64,000 bases of DNA from Paenibacillus arenilitoris (GCF_014705655.1 NZ_JACXIY010000014.1:1-64000), one strand, 5' to 3'; positions 7,564-16,603 are shown, counted from the stretch's first letter. The notes: generated from the letters alone by a model not told the origin. Translations and numbers: made by a program.

Positions 7564-7566
7564 CTC
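7541..7566 (-). terminator. Candidate terminator of the yitT-family gene, coincident with dyad H4
   Basis: On the minus strand, AGCCTG/CAGGCT forms a 6-bp stem with an 8-base loop, followed by TTTTTC. The hairpin is the fourth dyad of array H. Confidence 0.5.
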
Positions 7567-7698
7567 CACGCCGGAATCGATTTTCGGGTGCTTCGCGTCG
7601 GATCGTTTTTTAAATACCGGCAAGAATCCCAGCCCCCAATTGCGCCGATACAAAAAAATCCGGCACCGCGTCTGTCGACCACGGTCCGGACGATTTCG

Positions 7699-8565
7699 TT
7701 AATGAATGCTGCCCTTGCTGAATCCGCCGCCCATGACGTCGGAGACATGCTCGATCGCGATGAACGCCTTCTCGTCGATGGACTGCACGATCGACTTCAG
7801 CTTCGCTAGCTCGAGCCTCGACACGACGCAATAAATGACCTGCGTCTCTTCCTTCGAATAGCCGCCCCGCGCCTGCATGAGCGTCGTCGTCCGTCCGAGA
7901 CGGTCGATGATCGCTTCCGAAATTTCCTCGTACTCGCTCGAAATGATCGTGACCGACTTCGATTCGTCGAGACCTTCCACCACGATGTCGATCACCTTGA
8001 TCGCGATGTAATACGTGAACATGGAGTACATCGCCGAATCCCATTCGAACACGAAGCCCGCAATGATGAAGATAACGATGTTGAAAATCATGATGATCTG
8101 GCCAACCGGCATCCGGAATTTCTTCGATATGAGAATCGAAACGATTTCCACGCCGTCCAGCGAGCCGCCGAACCGAATCGCGAGTCCGACGCCCGCGCCA
8201 AGGATCAGGCCGCCGAACAGTACCGCGAGCAGCTTCTCGTCCGTAAACGCGTGAACGTGATGCAGCAGCGACGTCGTGACGGACATGACGATAATGCCGT
8301 ACAACGTCGAGATCGCGAAGGTTTTGCCGATTTGCTTGTAGCCGAGAATGAGGAACGGCACGTTCACGATGAACAGGTACAGTCCGAGCGGCAGGGGCGT
8401 CAAGTGCGCAAGCATGATCGATACGCCCGCGATGCCGCCGTCGATGACGCTGTTCGGAACGAGGAACAATTCCAAGGCGACGCCCATAAGCACCGATCCG
8501 ATCGTGATGAAAATAAATCGTTTGAAAATTTCTAAAGATGATAGCTTTTTGTGCGTTTTTGCCAA
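7699..8565 (-). CDS. YitT family membrane protein (DUF161/DUF2179)
   Basis: 288 residues. The first ~190 hold five or six hydrophobic helices with the YitT-type VPNSVIDGGIAGVS and GGSLDGVEI motifs. The last ~90 form a soluble domain of the DUF2179 type (SVTIISSEYEEISEAI, then GGYSKEE). The function of the family is not settled; transport of small molecules is often assumed. It starts with TTG at 8565, 8 bases after GGAGG. Single-gene unit, convergent with the GDPD-MFS operon across two four-dyad arrays. Confidence 0.88.
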   Translation of the reverse strand: MAKTHKKLSSLEIFKRFIFITIGSVLMGVALELFLVPNSVIDGGIAGVSIMLAHLTPLPLGLYLFIVNVPFLILGYKQIGKTFAISTLYGIIVMSVTTSLLHHVHAFTDEKLLAVLFGGLILGAGVGLAIRFGGSLDGVEIVSILISKKFRMPVGQIIMIFNIVIFIIAGFVFEWDSAMYSMFTYYIAIKVIDIVVEGLDESKSVTIISSEYEEISEAIIDRLGRTTTLMQARGGYSKEETQVIYCVVSRLELAKLKSIVQSIDEKAFIAIEHVSDVMGGGFSKGSIH

Positions 8566-8947
8566 CAGACCAACCTCCGCTTAACCGAATTCATCATTAA
8601 ATTTTAGCACAAAAAGGGGTCTTTTTCAAAAAAATGACTTTCCGGCGTACGGAAACGGCGGCTTCCGCTTACCGCTTGCGAATGCTTTTCCCATCGCGGT
8701 TTCCTCCGAGCCGGTGCGATTCGCGCCCGAATTTCACTCGCGCCGCCTCCTTCCGAACCGCTCCAATCCTTCCGGCGAAGCCGACGATCTCCGCCGCGAT
8801 TCAGCCCCCTGACCTTGAGCACCGGGCTTTTCCGTCCCGCCGTTCGGCGTTCCTCTATGACAAGTGTTTCAAGCTTCACCTTCCCTACTCGCAAGACGAC
8901 GGAAAGCCGATTGAATGGAGAACGCTGCGGTGGCGGGGGCTGCGCAA
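8566..8947. other. Intergenic region without recognisable gene
   Basis: GC-rich stretch between the YitT start and the MATE terminator. Open frames exist on both strands but have shadow-like Arg/Pro/Ser-rich translations and no ribosome binding sites. I see no dyad array here. Confidence 0.5.
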
Positions 8948-8987
8948 ATAAAAAACGGTCCGGAACGCGCGGGGCGTTCCGGACCGT
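8948..8987 (-). terminator. Intrinsic terminator of the isomerase-MATE operon
   Basis: A perfect 14-bp stem (8955-8968 with 8974-8987) and 5-base loop; on the minus strand it is followed by TTTTT. Confidence 0.92.
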
Positions 8988-9065
8988 CTGATCAGCCATA
9001 ATCCGGCTGCATGCATTTGCCTCATTCCTAACGGATATGCCAGCCGGGCTGGGCTACCGCCGGCC

Positions 9066-10433
9066 TCAAACCGCCGCTTCCTCCTGCCGCTGCACGAGCG
9101 CCTTCCGCTGCCATGCCTTGCTGCGCCATCGCAGCAGCAGAATCAGCCCGCGCAGCCACTCGTCCATGATGAACGCCGCCCAGATGCCGAGCAGCCCGTA
9201 CCCCAGATGGATGCCGAGCAAATACGTCATCGGCACGCTGAACAGCCAGCTCACGGACACGGCCGCGTACATGGCGAACCGGGCGTCGCCCGCCGCGGCG
9301 AGCGACCGCTCGATAATAATGTTGAAGTTGCGCCCCGGCTCCAGAAGCAGCCCGAGCAGCAGCAGCGTCGCGCCCATTTGGATAATGGACGCATCGTGCG
9401 TGAACAGCTCGAGCAGCGGCACCCTGAGCAGCGCGATGATCGCCGCGGCAGCCAGCGTAATGAGCATGCTCGCGCGCAGATTGCGATACACGGTCCGGTA
9501 AGCTTCCTCCCGCTCGCCCGCCCCGATCATGTGGCCGATGATGATCTGTCCGCCCCGGCCGATCGAAATGGCGAGGATCATGACGACGAACACGAGGTTC
9601 ATCGTATAGATCCGGGTCGTGAGCGCCGCCGTGCCCAATGTCGCGATGAGCGCGGTCGTCACGAACTGGCTCGCGGAATAGGAGCAGTTGTTGACCGACG
9701 AAGGCAGCCCGACGCGCAGCACTTTATCGACATGCTCCTTCGTCCAGCGCGTCAGCCGCGCCCACGTCAGCTCGACGCCGGCCACCTTGCGGAGGATGAC
9801 CAGGTTGATCGCGAGGCCGATCGATTGGGCGAAGGCGGTAGACATGGCAACGCCGGTTACGCCGAGCTTCGGGAAACCGAGCGGGCCGTAAATGACCAGG
9901 TAATTGCCGAGCAAATTCAATACATTCATGCCGATCGTAACCATCATCGTGTGCCTCGTATAGCCGTGCGACTGGATGATCGCCGTGACGACCGTCAAGA
10001 CCCCTTGAATGACGAGCGCGGCTCCGGCAATGCGGAGGAAGCGCAAGCCGATGTCGAATACGGCCGGGTCCAGCTTGAAAATATGCAGCAGCGGAACGCT
10101 GAAGCTGACGATCAGCACGCTGAGCAGGACGCCGAACAGAAAGTTGATCGCGACGGATGCCGAAGCCAGACTGCTGATCTCCCGATTCCGCCGCGCCCCG
10201 AGGTATTGGGTGATGACGACCGCCGACCCGACGGCAATCACGTTGAACAGAAGCACGGCGAACATAATGATCTGGTTCGCGACGCCGACCGCGGCTACCG
10301 CCTCGTCGGACACCTTGCTTAGCATGAACGTGTCGGAGACGCGCAGAAACATCTGCAGCGCCGACTCCACGAAGATCGGCCAAGTCAGCGCAAAAAGCGA
10401 CAGGCTTGCAGCGGTTCGACTGCCTGAAGCCAT
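9066..10433 (-). CDS. MATE family efflux transporter
   Basis: 455 residues and about 12 hydrophobic segments in two similar halves, the normal MATE arrangement. Characteristic segments are FVESALQMFLRVSDTFMLS in the first helix pair, AVVITQYLGARR, and GRGGQIIIGHMIGAGERE in the second half. Members export cationic drugs or metabolites by Na+ or H+ antiport. The ATG at 10433 is only 4 bases after the stop of the isomerase gene and lacks its own clear ribosome binding site, so translation is probably coupled. Confidence 0.9.
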   Translation of the reverse strand: MASGSRTAASLSLFALTWPIFVESALQMFLRVSDTFMLSKVSDEAVAAVGVANQIIMFAVLLFNVIAVGSAVVITQYLGARRNREISSLASASVAINFLFGVLLSVLIVSFSVPLLHIFKLDPAVFDIGLRFLRIAGAALVIQGVLTVVTAIIQSHGYTRHTMMVTIGMNVLNLLGNYLVIYGPLGFPKLGVTGVAMSTAFAQSIGLAINLVILRKVAGVELTWARLTRWTKEHVDKVLRVGLPSSVNNCSYSASQFVTTALIATLGTAALTTRIYTMNLVFVVMILAISIGRGGQIIIGHMIGAGEREEAYRTVYRNLRASMLITLAAAAIIALLRVPLLELFTHDASIIQMGATLLLLGLLLEPGRNFNIIIERSLAAAGDARFAMYAAVSVSWLFSVPMTYLLGIHLGYGLLGIWAAFIMDEWLRGLILLLRWRSKAWQRKALVQRQEEAAV

Positions 10434-10437
10434 CGGT

Positions 10438-11277
10438 TTAACCGACAGTTTGGACCGAGTAGGCGGCCCTCGCCTTCCCTAGTCCCAGCTTCGCGATATC
10501 GAGCGCGGAACGTCCGCCGAAATCTTCGATGAACAGCTCCAGCGACAAGTAACCGTTATAGCCGGCGCCATGCAGCAGCTGCGCGATCCGACCGGACGGC
10601 GCGATGCCGTCGCCCGGGAACACTCGGTCCTTGTCGGCGATGTCGGCGCGCGCCGGCTCGGCCGGATAATCGTTAACGTGCACGATGCCGATCCGCTCTC
10701 CGTTCAGGAACCCGATCCCTTCGAAATCGCTGCCGCCGGTGTACATGTGGAACGGATCGAGCAGCAGCTTGGCGTCCTTGACGCCGCTATGCATGGCGAC
10801 GTATACCGCTTCGCTCAGCCGGTTCAGCCTTGCTGCCCTTCCCCAGAACTCGAGGTACGGCTCTACGCCGATGCCTCGCGACAGCTCCGCCAGCTTCGCG
10901 AATTGCTCGGCCATGTCGTCGAGCGGCACGTCCGACACGCTGCCGAACGGAGGCGCGGCCGCAGCCGCGCAGCCCAGCTCGGCGAGCATTTCGAGCTCGC
11001 GCTTCGCCAGCTCGAATCCTTGGCGGCGGGCCTTCTCGTCCGAATCGGCCCACGCCCAGAAGGCGATCGCGTTCACCGCCGCGATGCCCGAATCCTCGAG
11101 CCGGCGCCGAAGCTCCGCGAGCCGGCCGCCCGCTTCCAGGTACGCGTCGATGTCGCGCACCCACAGCTCGATGCCGTCGTAGCCGGCTTCCGCCGCGACG
11201 GCGATCTGCTTCTCGACGCCCAGCTTAAAAGGAAACAGCGTCGACGCATTTAGAGACAGCTTGAATGGAAAAGTCAT
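10438..11277 (-). CDS. Sugar phosphate isomerase/epimerase-like TIM-barrel protein
   Basis: 279 residues of the xylose-isomerase-like (AP endonuclease 2) TIM-barrel superfamily. Recognisable elements are the N-terminal strand KLSLNAS, GYDGIELW, the metal-ligand region LLLDPFHMYTGG, HVNDYP and the late glutamate in YLSLELF. The ATG at 11277 is preferred to a TTG two codons earlier. These proteins isomerise or epimerise sugars and inositols; the substrate is unknown. It is co-transcribed with the MATE exporter. The long upstream gap (11278-12623) is full of repeats. Confidence 0.85.
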   Translation of the reverse strand: MTFPFKLSLNASTLFPFKLGVEKQIAVAAEAGYDGIELWVRDIDAYLEAGGRLAELRRRLEDSGIAAVNAIAFWAWADSDEKARRQGFELAKRELEMLAELGCAAAAAPPFGSVSDVPLDDMAEQFAKLAELSRGIGVEPYLEFWGRAARLNRLSEAVYVAMHSGVKDAKLLLDPFHMYTGGSDFEGIGFLNGERIGIVHVNDYPAEPARADIADKDRVFPGDGIAPSGRIAQLLHGAGYNGYLSLELFIEDFGGRSALDIAKLGLGKARAAYSVQTVG

Positions 11278-11465
11278 GAACAAACGCCTTCTTTCTCGTT
11301 ATTTTACGCAATGGATTGAACTAGCCGAGTTTCAACGAGGTACTTCGTGGCTTGGCGCGGCACGCCGAATTTCGCCCAGCGACTTCTCCGCTTGTCGCTC
11401 GGCGTGCTGCATGTCATCCAACAGCGCATATCGCTCGGCATGGGATGTTTACCGCCTGCCGCGAT
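11278..11465. other. Upstream region of the isomerase-MATE operon
   Basis: Presumed promoter region on the minus strand. No convincing -35/-10 pair and no gene seen. Confidence 0.4.
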
Positions 11466-11592
11466 GCACCGCATAATGCTCGGCGGACCGCACCGATCTG
11501 CATCACATGATATTCAGCGGACCGTGACTCTCTGCATCACATGATGTTCGGCGAACCGCACCGATCTGCACCACATGATATTCAGCGGACCG
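11466..11592. repeat. 34-bp tandem repeat, four units
   Basis: Units start at 11466, 11500, 11534 and 11568, exactly 34 bases apart. Each has a 25-base conserved part (GCATCACATGATATTC then GCGGACCG) and a 9-base linker that alternates between two forms. The first unit is the most diverged. Confidence 0.85.
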
Positions 11593-11678
11593 CGACGCTT
11601 ACCGTTATTACGCTCTACATCGTTTAACGTTTGACATGGCAAACCCCATACCGCTCTGCACACTACGCCTGCATGCCG

Positions 11679-12284
11679 TTTGACTGAATTTTATCCATCC
11701 AAACGGCCGCCTGCACAGACGCAGAACGTATTAGCATGGAATTTGTCCAATCAAATCGACCGTTATCGGTCTCAGGCATGCCCTCATCGCTTATTTGACT
11801 GGACAAACTCCAATCAAACTTACTTCAACCGTCGATGGAAGCCGGTTTGACTGGATAAAATCCACTATACCGCCAAGGCCGCTCCCTATGCACAGTTGGT
11901 CGCGCAATTCTACTAAATAAGCTGCTACGCATGCTGCTCATACGACCTCGACATGTAGCTCGGCGCCGTTTGCCTGTATTTTATCCATCCAAACGGCCGC
12001 CTGCACAGACGCAAAACGCATTAGCATGGAATTTGTCCAATCAAATCGACCGTTATCGGTCTCAGGCATGCCCTCATCGCATATTTGACTGGACAAACTC
12101 CAATCAAACTTACTTCAACCGTCGATGGAAGCCGGTTTGACTGGATAAAATCCACTATACCGCCAAGGCCGCTCCCCATGCAAAGCTGCTCACGCAATAC
12201 TACTAAGATAAGCTGCTACGCATGCTACTTATACGACCTCCACATGTAGCTCGGCGCCGTTTGACTGGATAAAATCCACTCTGC
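11679..12284. repeat. Duplicated four-dyad arrays C1 and C2 (TTTGACTGGA-N5-TCCAATCAAA family)
   Basis: A 290-base unit is present twice (from 11679 and from 11969), about 95 percent identical by eye, and ends with one extra dyad at 12260-12284. Dyad centres are 11691, 11743, 11806, 11858; 11981, 12033, 12096, 12148; and 12272. Spacings within each unit are 52, 63 and 52 bases; units are 123-124 bases apart. Loops of dyads 1-2 read ATTTT/ATTTG and those of 3-4 CAAAC/TAAAA, so the four dyads form a large inverted arrangement. Confidence 0.9.
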
Positions 12285-12309
12285 CGCCCCCCTAGCGCTC
12301 CCAATAAAC

Positions 12310-12623
12310 GAACAATCGCCCAGCTTCTGCAGAAAAGACGCGCGTCCATTCGCGCTTCCTCCGCCTTCGCGACCAGCTACGCGCGGCCGCCATACACTGC
12401 CGCCGCTACGCTGCTACGTCACCTCTACCGCGCACCTGCGAATCACGCTCCACCGGTTCCGCCAATGCGCCGTCGCCTCTACCGCGCGTTCTGCTGGCCG
12501 AGCTCGATCAGGCGCGGCCATGCGCGGCCCCCTCCCCTTCGCGACCAGCTCCGCGCTGCCGCCGCTACACTGTGCTACGTCACCTCTACCGCGCACCTGC
12601 GTAGCGCCCTGCCGATTCCGCCG
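12310..12623. repeat. Two decayed tandem copies of the 3' end of the next gene
   Basis: The final ~110 bases of the Gfo/Idh gene (12624-12740, including the stop) recur downstream as two degenerate copies with a period near 160 bases. The segment GTC(A/G)CCTCTACCGCGC is found at 12418, 12472, 12579 and 12631, and GCTGGCC-AGCTCGATCAGGCGC recurs at about 12492 and 12665. The copies no longer code. Confidence 0.75.
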
Positions 12624-13679
12624 CTACGGCGTCACCTCTACCGCGCGCCGCTCCCGCGCGCTCTGCTGGCCAAGCTCGATCAGGCGCACGGCCATGCGCG
12701 CCTCCTCCGGCTTCACGGCCAGCTCCGCCGTGCCGGCGATCGCTCCGGCCACATTGCGGAAGTAGTCCTGATAGGCGCCGAGGAGCGTACGGATCCGGCC
12801 GCTGTAGCGAAGGCCGCCGACGTCGGCCTCGAGCGTGCCCCAGCTGCTCTCCGGCTCGGCCCCCCAGCCGGGCGTTCCAGGCGCCAGCCCGGCGATGAGC
12901 GCTTTCTCCTGCGGGTCTTCGCCGTATTTCACGAACGAGCCGGCCGTGCCGTGCAGCGTATAGCGCGGACCGGGCACCCTGGCCAGCAGCATCGAGCGAA
13001 GCGCCAGGCGCAGGCCGTTCTCGTACGTCAGCGTCACGTCGAACGCGTCGTCGGATACGGCGCCGTCGCGAATCGCGCGGATGTCCGCCTGGATCTGCTT
13101 CGGCGTGCCGAAGAGCGACAGCGCCTGGTCGAGGAAATGGACGCCCAGATCGTAATAGACGCCCGTCCCCGGGCCGCCGCTATCGCGCCAGCGCTCCGGA
13201 TTGGCCGCCGGGCTGAACCTCTCCCAGCGGAATTCGGCGTCCGTCAGCCGGCCAAGCGCGCCCTGCTTGACGAGCCGGCTTACGGTCAGAAAATCGCCGT
13301 CCCAGCGGCGGTTATGAAACACGCTGAGCACGAGCCCCTTCTCGCGGGCCAGTCCGATCAGCTCGTCCGCCTCTTCCGTCGTCGTCGTGAACGGCTTCTC
13401 GACGATGACATGCTTGCCCGCCAGCAGCGCGGCTTTGGCGAAGGAATAGTGGTCCGTGCTCGGCGTCGTCACGACGACGAGATCGATCGAAGGATCGGCG
13501 TAGAGCGTTTCCGTATCCCGGACGATCCGCACCCAAGGATATCTTTCCTTCGCGCTGTCCCCGCTGCGCTGCACGATCGCCGCAAGCTTAAGCTCCGGCA
13601 CCGCGGCGATGACGGGAGCATGAAAGGTACGGCCCGCGAAGCCGTAACCGATCAGCCCGACGTTGATCGCTTTTTCCAT
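12624..13679 (-). CDS. Gfo/Idh/MocA family oxidoreductase
   Basis: 351 residues. N-terminal Rossmann fold with GLIGYGFAG near residue 10, the EKPFTTT motif near 95-101 containing the catalytic lysine, and a C-terminal domain with GVYYDLGVHFLDQALSLFG. The combination resembles the YvaA/YhhX group of NAD(P)-dependent sugar or inositol dehydrogenases. The ATG at 13679 is chosen because AAGGGG lies 9 bases upstream; an earlier ATG abuts that site. Last gene of a minus-strand group with an AraC regulator and two further sugar genes. Its 3' end has been tandemly duplicated downstream. Confidence 0.88.
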   Translation of the reverse strand: MEKAINVGLIGYGFAGRTFHAPVIAAVPELKLAAIVQRSGDSAKERYPWVRIVRDTETLYADPSIDLVVVTTPSTDHYSFAKAALLAGKHVIVEKPFTTTTEEADELIGLAREKGLVLSVFHNRRWDGDFLTVSRLVKQGALGRLTDAEFRWERFSPAANPERWRDSGGPGTGVYYDLGVHFLDQALSLFGTPKQIQADIRAIRDGAVSDDAFDVTLTYENGLRLALRSMLLARVPGPRYTLHGTAGSFVKYGEDPQEKALIAGLAPGTPGWGAEPESSWGTLEADVGGLRYSGRIRTLLGAYQDYFRNVAGAIAGTAELAVKPEEARMAVRLIELGQQSARERRAVEVTP

Positions 13680-13722
13680 AGCTATCATCCCCTTAGCGTT
13701 TCTACCCTCTACATGTATACCG

Positions 13723-14619
13723 TCATTTCGTCCAACTATTATAAAGAATCCGGTTCGGCGGATACAGCGAATCGCCGTCGCCGATCGGAGCGAGATCCTT
13801 GTAAATCGGATTCGAATGCTTCGTCCGGTATTCCGTTGCCGTCATCCCCTTCACCGACTTGAAGACGCGGCTGAAGTAATTCTCGTCCGCGAAGCCGACC
13901 GCGTAGGCCACTTCCTTCACGCTGCGCTCCTCGTGGAGCAGCATTTGGCAGGCGCGTTCGATCCGCTTATGAATGATCGCTTCGCGCGGCGTCCGCCCGA
14001 GATGCTTCACGAAGGACCGCGAAAAATGCTCGTGCGTCCAGCCCGACGCCTGCGCCAGCCTCTCGACGGACAGCGGCTCGTCCAGATGCTTCTCGATATG
14101 ATCGAGCGCCTTCGCGAGCTGCGGCGGAATTCGGCTCTGGCGCAGCGCCGGAGGCCCGCCCTCCGTCAGCCCGTTCACTTCGTGCAGCAGGGCGAGCAGC
14201 AGCGCGCCGCCCCACGAGTCGACGCGGTCCGGCGCCGCATGCGAGACGAATAAAATTTGCTTCAGCATGCTAAGCGGAAGCTCGCCGCCGCCGGGCACTA
14301 CCGATGGGCCCCCCGGCTTCAAAATGTCCAAATCGGGCATCACCGTCGCATTCCGCTCGAAGCCGAAATGAAGGAACAAATGCCTCGTCGGCTGCTGCGG
14401 GTCGTAGTCGTACTGATGCCGCTCGCCCGGCCTGGTCATGATGAAGCAGGGCTCGCGAAGCGTGTGGGCTTCCTCCTCCACCCGGTATACAGTGCCCGAG
14501 CCGTCCGGGAAAAACAGCAGCTCGTAATCGCCGAGAACCCGCGGGCCGAGGCCGGTTCCGGGCTTCTTCACGACATCCCCGGACACGTGAATAACCGGCA
14601 GAAACGATTGACCGTGCAC
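13723..14619 (-). CDS. AraC family transcriptional regulator
   Basis: 298 residues. The N-terminal ~150 form a cupin-type sensor (RPGERHQYDYDP). The C-terminal ~100 hold two helix-turn-helix motifs: LSVERLAQASGWTHEHFSR and VKEVAYAVGFADENYFSRVF. About 30 residues extend beyond the usual end. It starts with GTG at 14619, 9 bases after GGGAGGAGG. It lies within a run of minus-strand sugar genes (isomerase upstream, Gfo/Idh downstream), which it probably controls. Confidence 0.88.
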   Translation of the reverse strand: MHGQSFLPVIHVSGDVVKKPGTGLGPRVLGDYELLFFPDGSGTVYRVEEEAHTLREPCFIMTRPGERHQYDYDPQQPTRHLFLHFGFERNATVMPDLDILKPGGPSVVPGGGELPLSMLKQILFVSHAAPDRVDSWGGALLLALLHEVNGLTEGGPPALRQSRIPPQLAKALDHIEKHLDEPLSVERLAQASGWTHEHFSRSFVKHLGRTPREAIIHKRIERACQMLLHEERSVKEVAYAVGFADENYFSRVFKSVKGMTATEYRTKHSNPIYKDLAPIGDGDSLYPPNRILYNSWTK

Positions 14620-14643
14620 CGGAACCGGCCTCCTCCCTCGAAG

Positions 14644-15402
14644 CTACTGCTCCATGATGCCGAGCTTCTTCAAATTGTCGTAGCTGATCCGCAAGCTTTC
14701 GAACGGGTCGCGCCGGCTTTGGTCCTGCTCCACGACGAGCCACCGCACGCCAATCTCCTCCGCGACGCCGGCGATTTCCTTGAAGTCGAGCACGCCCTCG
14801 CCGATCTCGGCGAAAAACCGCTCGTCCCCTGCCTCCATGTCCTTAATATGCAGCAGCGGCGCGCGGCCCTTCAGCTTGCGCAGGTAAGCCGCCGGATCCT
14901 CCCCGCCCTTCTTGATCCAGTACGTGTCCAGCTCGGTCTGCACCAAGGCCGGGTCGGTCTCGCGCAGCAGGAGGTCAAGCGCGTATTCGCCGCCGAATTT
15001 CTCGAACTCCCAGTCATGGTTATGGTAGAGGAACGTAATGCCGCGCTTCCGGAACGCCTCGCCGGCCGCGTTCATTTTTTTCGCCTTCTCCAGCACGTCC
15101 TCGCGGGAGGCGAAGCGCAGCGAGATGGCGACGTAGCGTCCGCCGTCCACTTCGTCGAGGTAATCGGCGATCGCGTCGACGTCGAAATCGAGCGTGTCGA
15201 AGCCGGCATGCGTGCCGACGACCTTGAGACCGAGCTCGCCGAGCAGCTGCTTCTGCCTGGCGACGGTGATGCCCTGCGGCGGACGGCCCAGCTCAATGCC
15301 TTTGTAGCCGATCTCGGCGATTTTGGCCAGGGAGCCCTCATAGTCTTTGGACAGCGCCTCGCGAATCGTGTATGGCTGTACGGCTACCGGGAATGATTTC
15401 AT
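14644..15402 (-). CDS. Sugar phosphate isomerase/epimerase
   Basis: 252 residues, TIM-barrel of the xylose-isomerase-like superfamily. Conserved segments are VAVQPYTIREAL at the first strand, GYKGIELG, FLYHNHDWEF, QTELDTYWIKKGG and HIKDME, all typical of the YcjR/IolE-like group with a metal site. The start is the ATG at 15402, giving the family N-terminus; the frame is open further upstream, in the antisense of the next gene. Located 88 bases after a Gfo/Idh gene, with which it may share a sugar or inositol pathway. Confidence 0.88.
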   Translation of the reverse strand: MKSFPVAVQPYTIREALSKDYEGSLAKIAEIGYKGIELGRPPQGITVARQKQLLGELGLKVVGTHAGFDTLDFDVDAIADYLDEVDGGRYVAISLRFASREDVLEKAKKMNAAGEAFRKRGITFLYHNHDWEFEKFGGEYALDLLLRETDPALVQTELDTYWIKKGGEDPAAYLRKLKGRAPLLHIKDMEAGDERFFAEIGEGVLDFKEIAGVAEEIGVRWLVVEQDQSRRDPFESLRISYDNLKKLGIMEQ

Positions 15403-15463
15403 GGATGGATTCACCCAACCTTTCGAAAATGATATCGATATATGGCTTGTCTGCTTGACTTCA

Positions 15464-15486
15464 ATCGATTTTAATCGCGAATCGAT
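15464..15486. promoter_or_regulatory. Possible operator dyad in the isomerase leader
   Basis: ATCGATT-N9-AATCGAT lies in the 88-base gap between the two genes. No promoter is evident next to it. Confidence 0.3.
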
Positions 15487-15490
15487 AACG

Positions 15491-16603
15491 CTACATGTCC
15501 AGCATATTGTATTTGAGCCCGAGCGGCAGCGGCTTCGGACGGTCGACGGTCGATTGCAGACGAACGTGGCTCTCCGACTCGGACGCTTCGAAAATGCCGA
15601 GCGAAATGTCCAAAATATGCCGCGCCAGGCGCCCGCTCGCACGGTTCCCGCGGCCGGACTGGATCGCGTAGGCCATATCGGCGATGCCCATCCCGCGTCC
15701 TTCCTCGGCGTACGGATGCGAATGAGGCACTTCCTTCAATTCGCCGCTCGCCGACCTCAGCTGGATCGTTCCGCCGAAGAAGTTCGGATCCGGCACGATC
15801 AGGTTGCCCTCGGTGCCGTATACTTCAAGGCGCGGCGCGTAGCCGAAGCTTTCCTTGGCCGCCTGCAGGCTGGCGACGGCGCCGCTCGCGAAATCGAGCA
15901 CGGCCGTCACGTTCGTCGGCGCTTCCACCGGAACGGTGCGTCCGTACGCGTGCGACTTCGGGTTAAGTATCGTAATTTCCTTGTTCAATTGCTGGGCGGA
16001 GCCCGTGACGCGGCGCACCGGTCCGAGCAGCGCGACCAGCGCGGTCAAATAATAAGGTCCCATATCCATGATCGGATCGCCGCCAAGCTTCAGGAAGTTC
16101 TGGAAGTTCGGGTGCATGCCGCCGGAGGCGTTGCCCATAATGATCGTGCCGCTTGCCGCGTAAGGCGTGCCGATCCAGCCGTCGTCGATCAGCTTGACGC
16201 ATGTCTGGATGCCCGCCCCGAGGAACGTATCGGGCGCGCAGCCGACGAGCAGCCCCTTCTGTTCCGCCAGAGCGAGCACTTCGTCCGCGTCCTCGCGGCT
16301 CAGCGCGAACGGCTTCTCCGTATAGACATGCTTGCCCGCCTGCAGCGCTTTCAAATTCAGCGGCGCATGCGCGGCCGGCGCGGTCAGGTTGAGAACGATT
16401 TCAATTTCCGGATCGTCCAGCAGCTCGTCCACGGTGTACACATTCGGGATGTTGTACTCGTCCGCCCTCTTCCGGGCATTCTCCGGCACCATATCCGCGA
16501 TGGCCTTGACCTCCAGGACGTTGTCGAACATGCCGGTGCAGTTTTTCAAATAAACGTTGCTGATCACGCCGGCGCCGATGACGCCGATCTTGATTTTGCG
16601 CAT
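15491..16603 (-). CDS. Gfo/Idh/MocA family oxidoreductase
   Basis: 370 residues. Rossmann motif GVIGAGVISNVY at the N-terminus and EKPFALS near residue 95 with the catalytic lysine. The C-terminal domain carries GGDPIMDMGPYYLTALVALLG. It belongs to the same superfamily as the gene at 12624 but to a different branch. The ATG at 16603 follows GGAGAGGAAG closely. Probably first gene of the minus-strand unit reaching to 12624. The AraC gene immediately upstream (16782-17615) is on the same strand and may activate it. Confidence 0.88.
   Translation of the reverse strand: MRKIKIGVIGAGVISNVYLKNCTGMFDNVLEVKAIADMVPENARKRADEYNIPNVYTVDELLDDPEIEIVLNLTAPAAHAPLNLKALQAGKHVYTEKPFALSREDADEVLALAEQKGLLVGCAPDTFLGAGIQTCVKLIDDGWIGTPYAASGTIIMGNASGGMHPNFQNFLKLGGDPIMDMGPYYLTALVALLGPVRRVTGSAQQLNKEITILNPKSHAYGRTVPVEAPTNVTAVLDFASGAVASLQAAKESFGYAPRLEVYGTEGNLIVPDPNFFGGTIQLRSASGELKEVPHSHPYAEEGRGMGIADMAYAIQSGRGNRASGRLARHILDISLGIFEASESESHVRLQSTVDRPKPLPLGLKYNMLDM

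Noticed and set aside
8604..8999. Open frames on both strands between YitT and MATE genes
   Set aside because: Low-complexity Arg/Pro/Ser translations, no ribosome binding site, and the minus-strand frame overlaps the MATE terminator.
11679..12284. Dyads as ordinary promoter operators
   Set aside because: Across the window the arrays lie downstream of gene 3' ends or between convergent genes, not in divergent promoter regions; this array is over 1 kb from the isomerase start.
12465..13862. Long + strand ORF opposite the Gfo/Idh gene
   Set aside because: Arg/Ala/His-rich antisense shadow typical of GC-rich genes; the minus strand has clear domain motifs.
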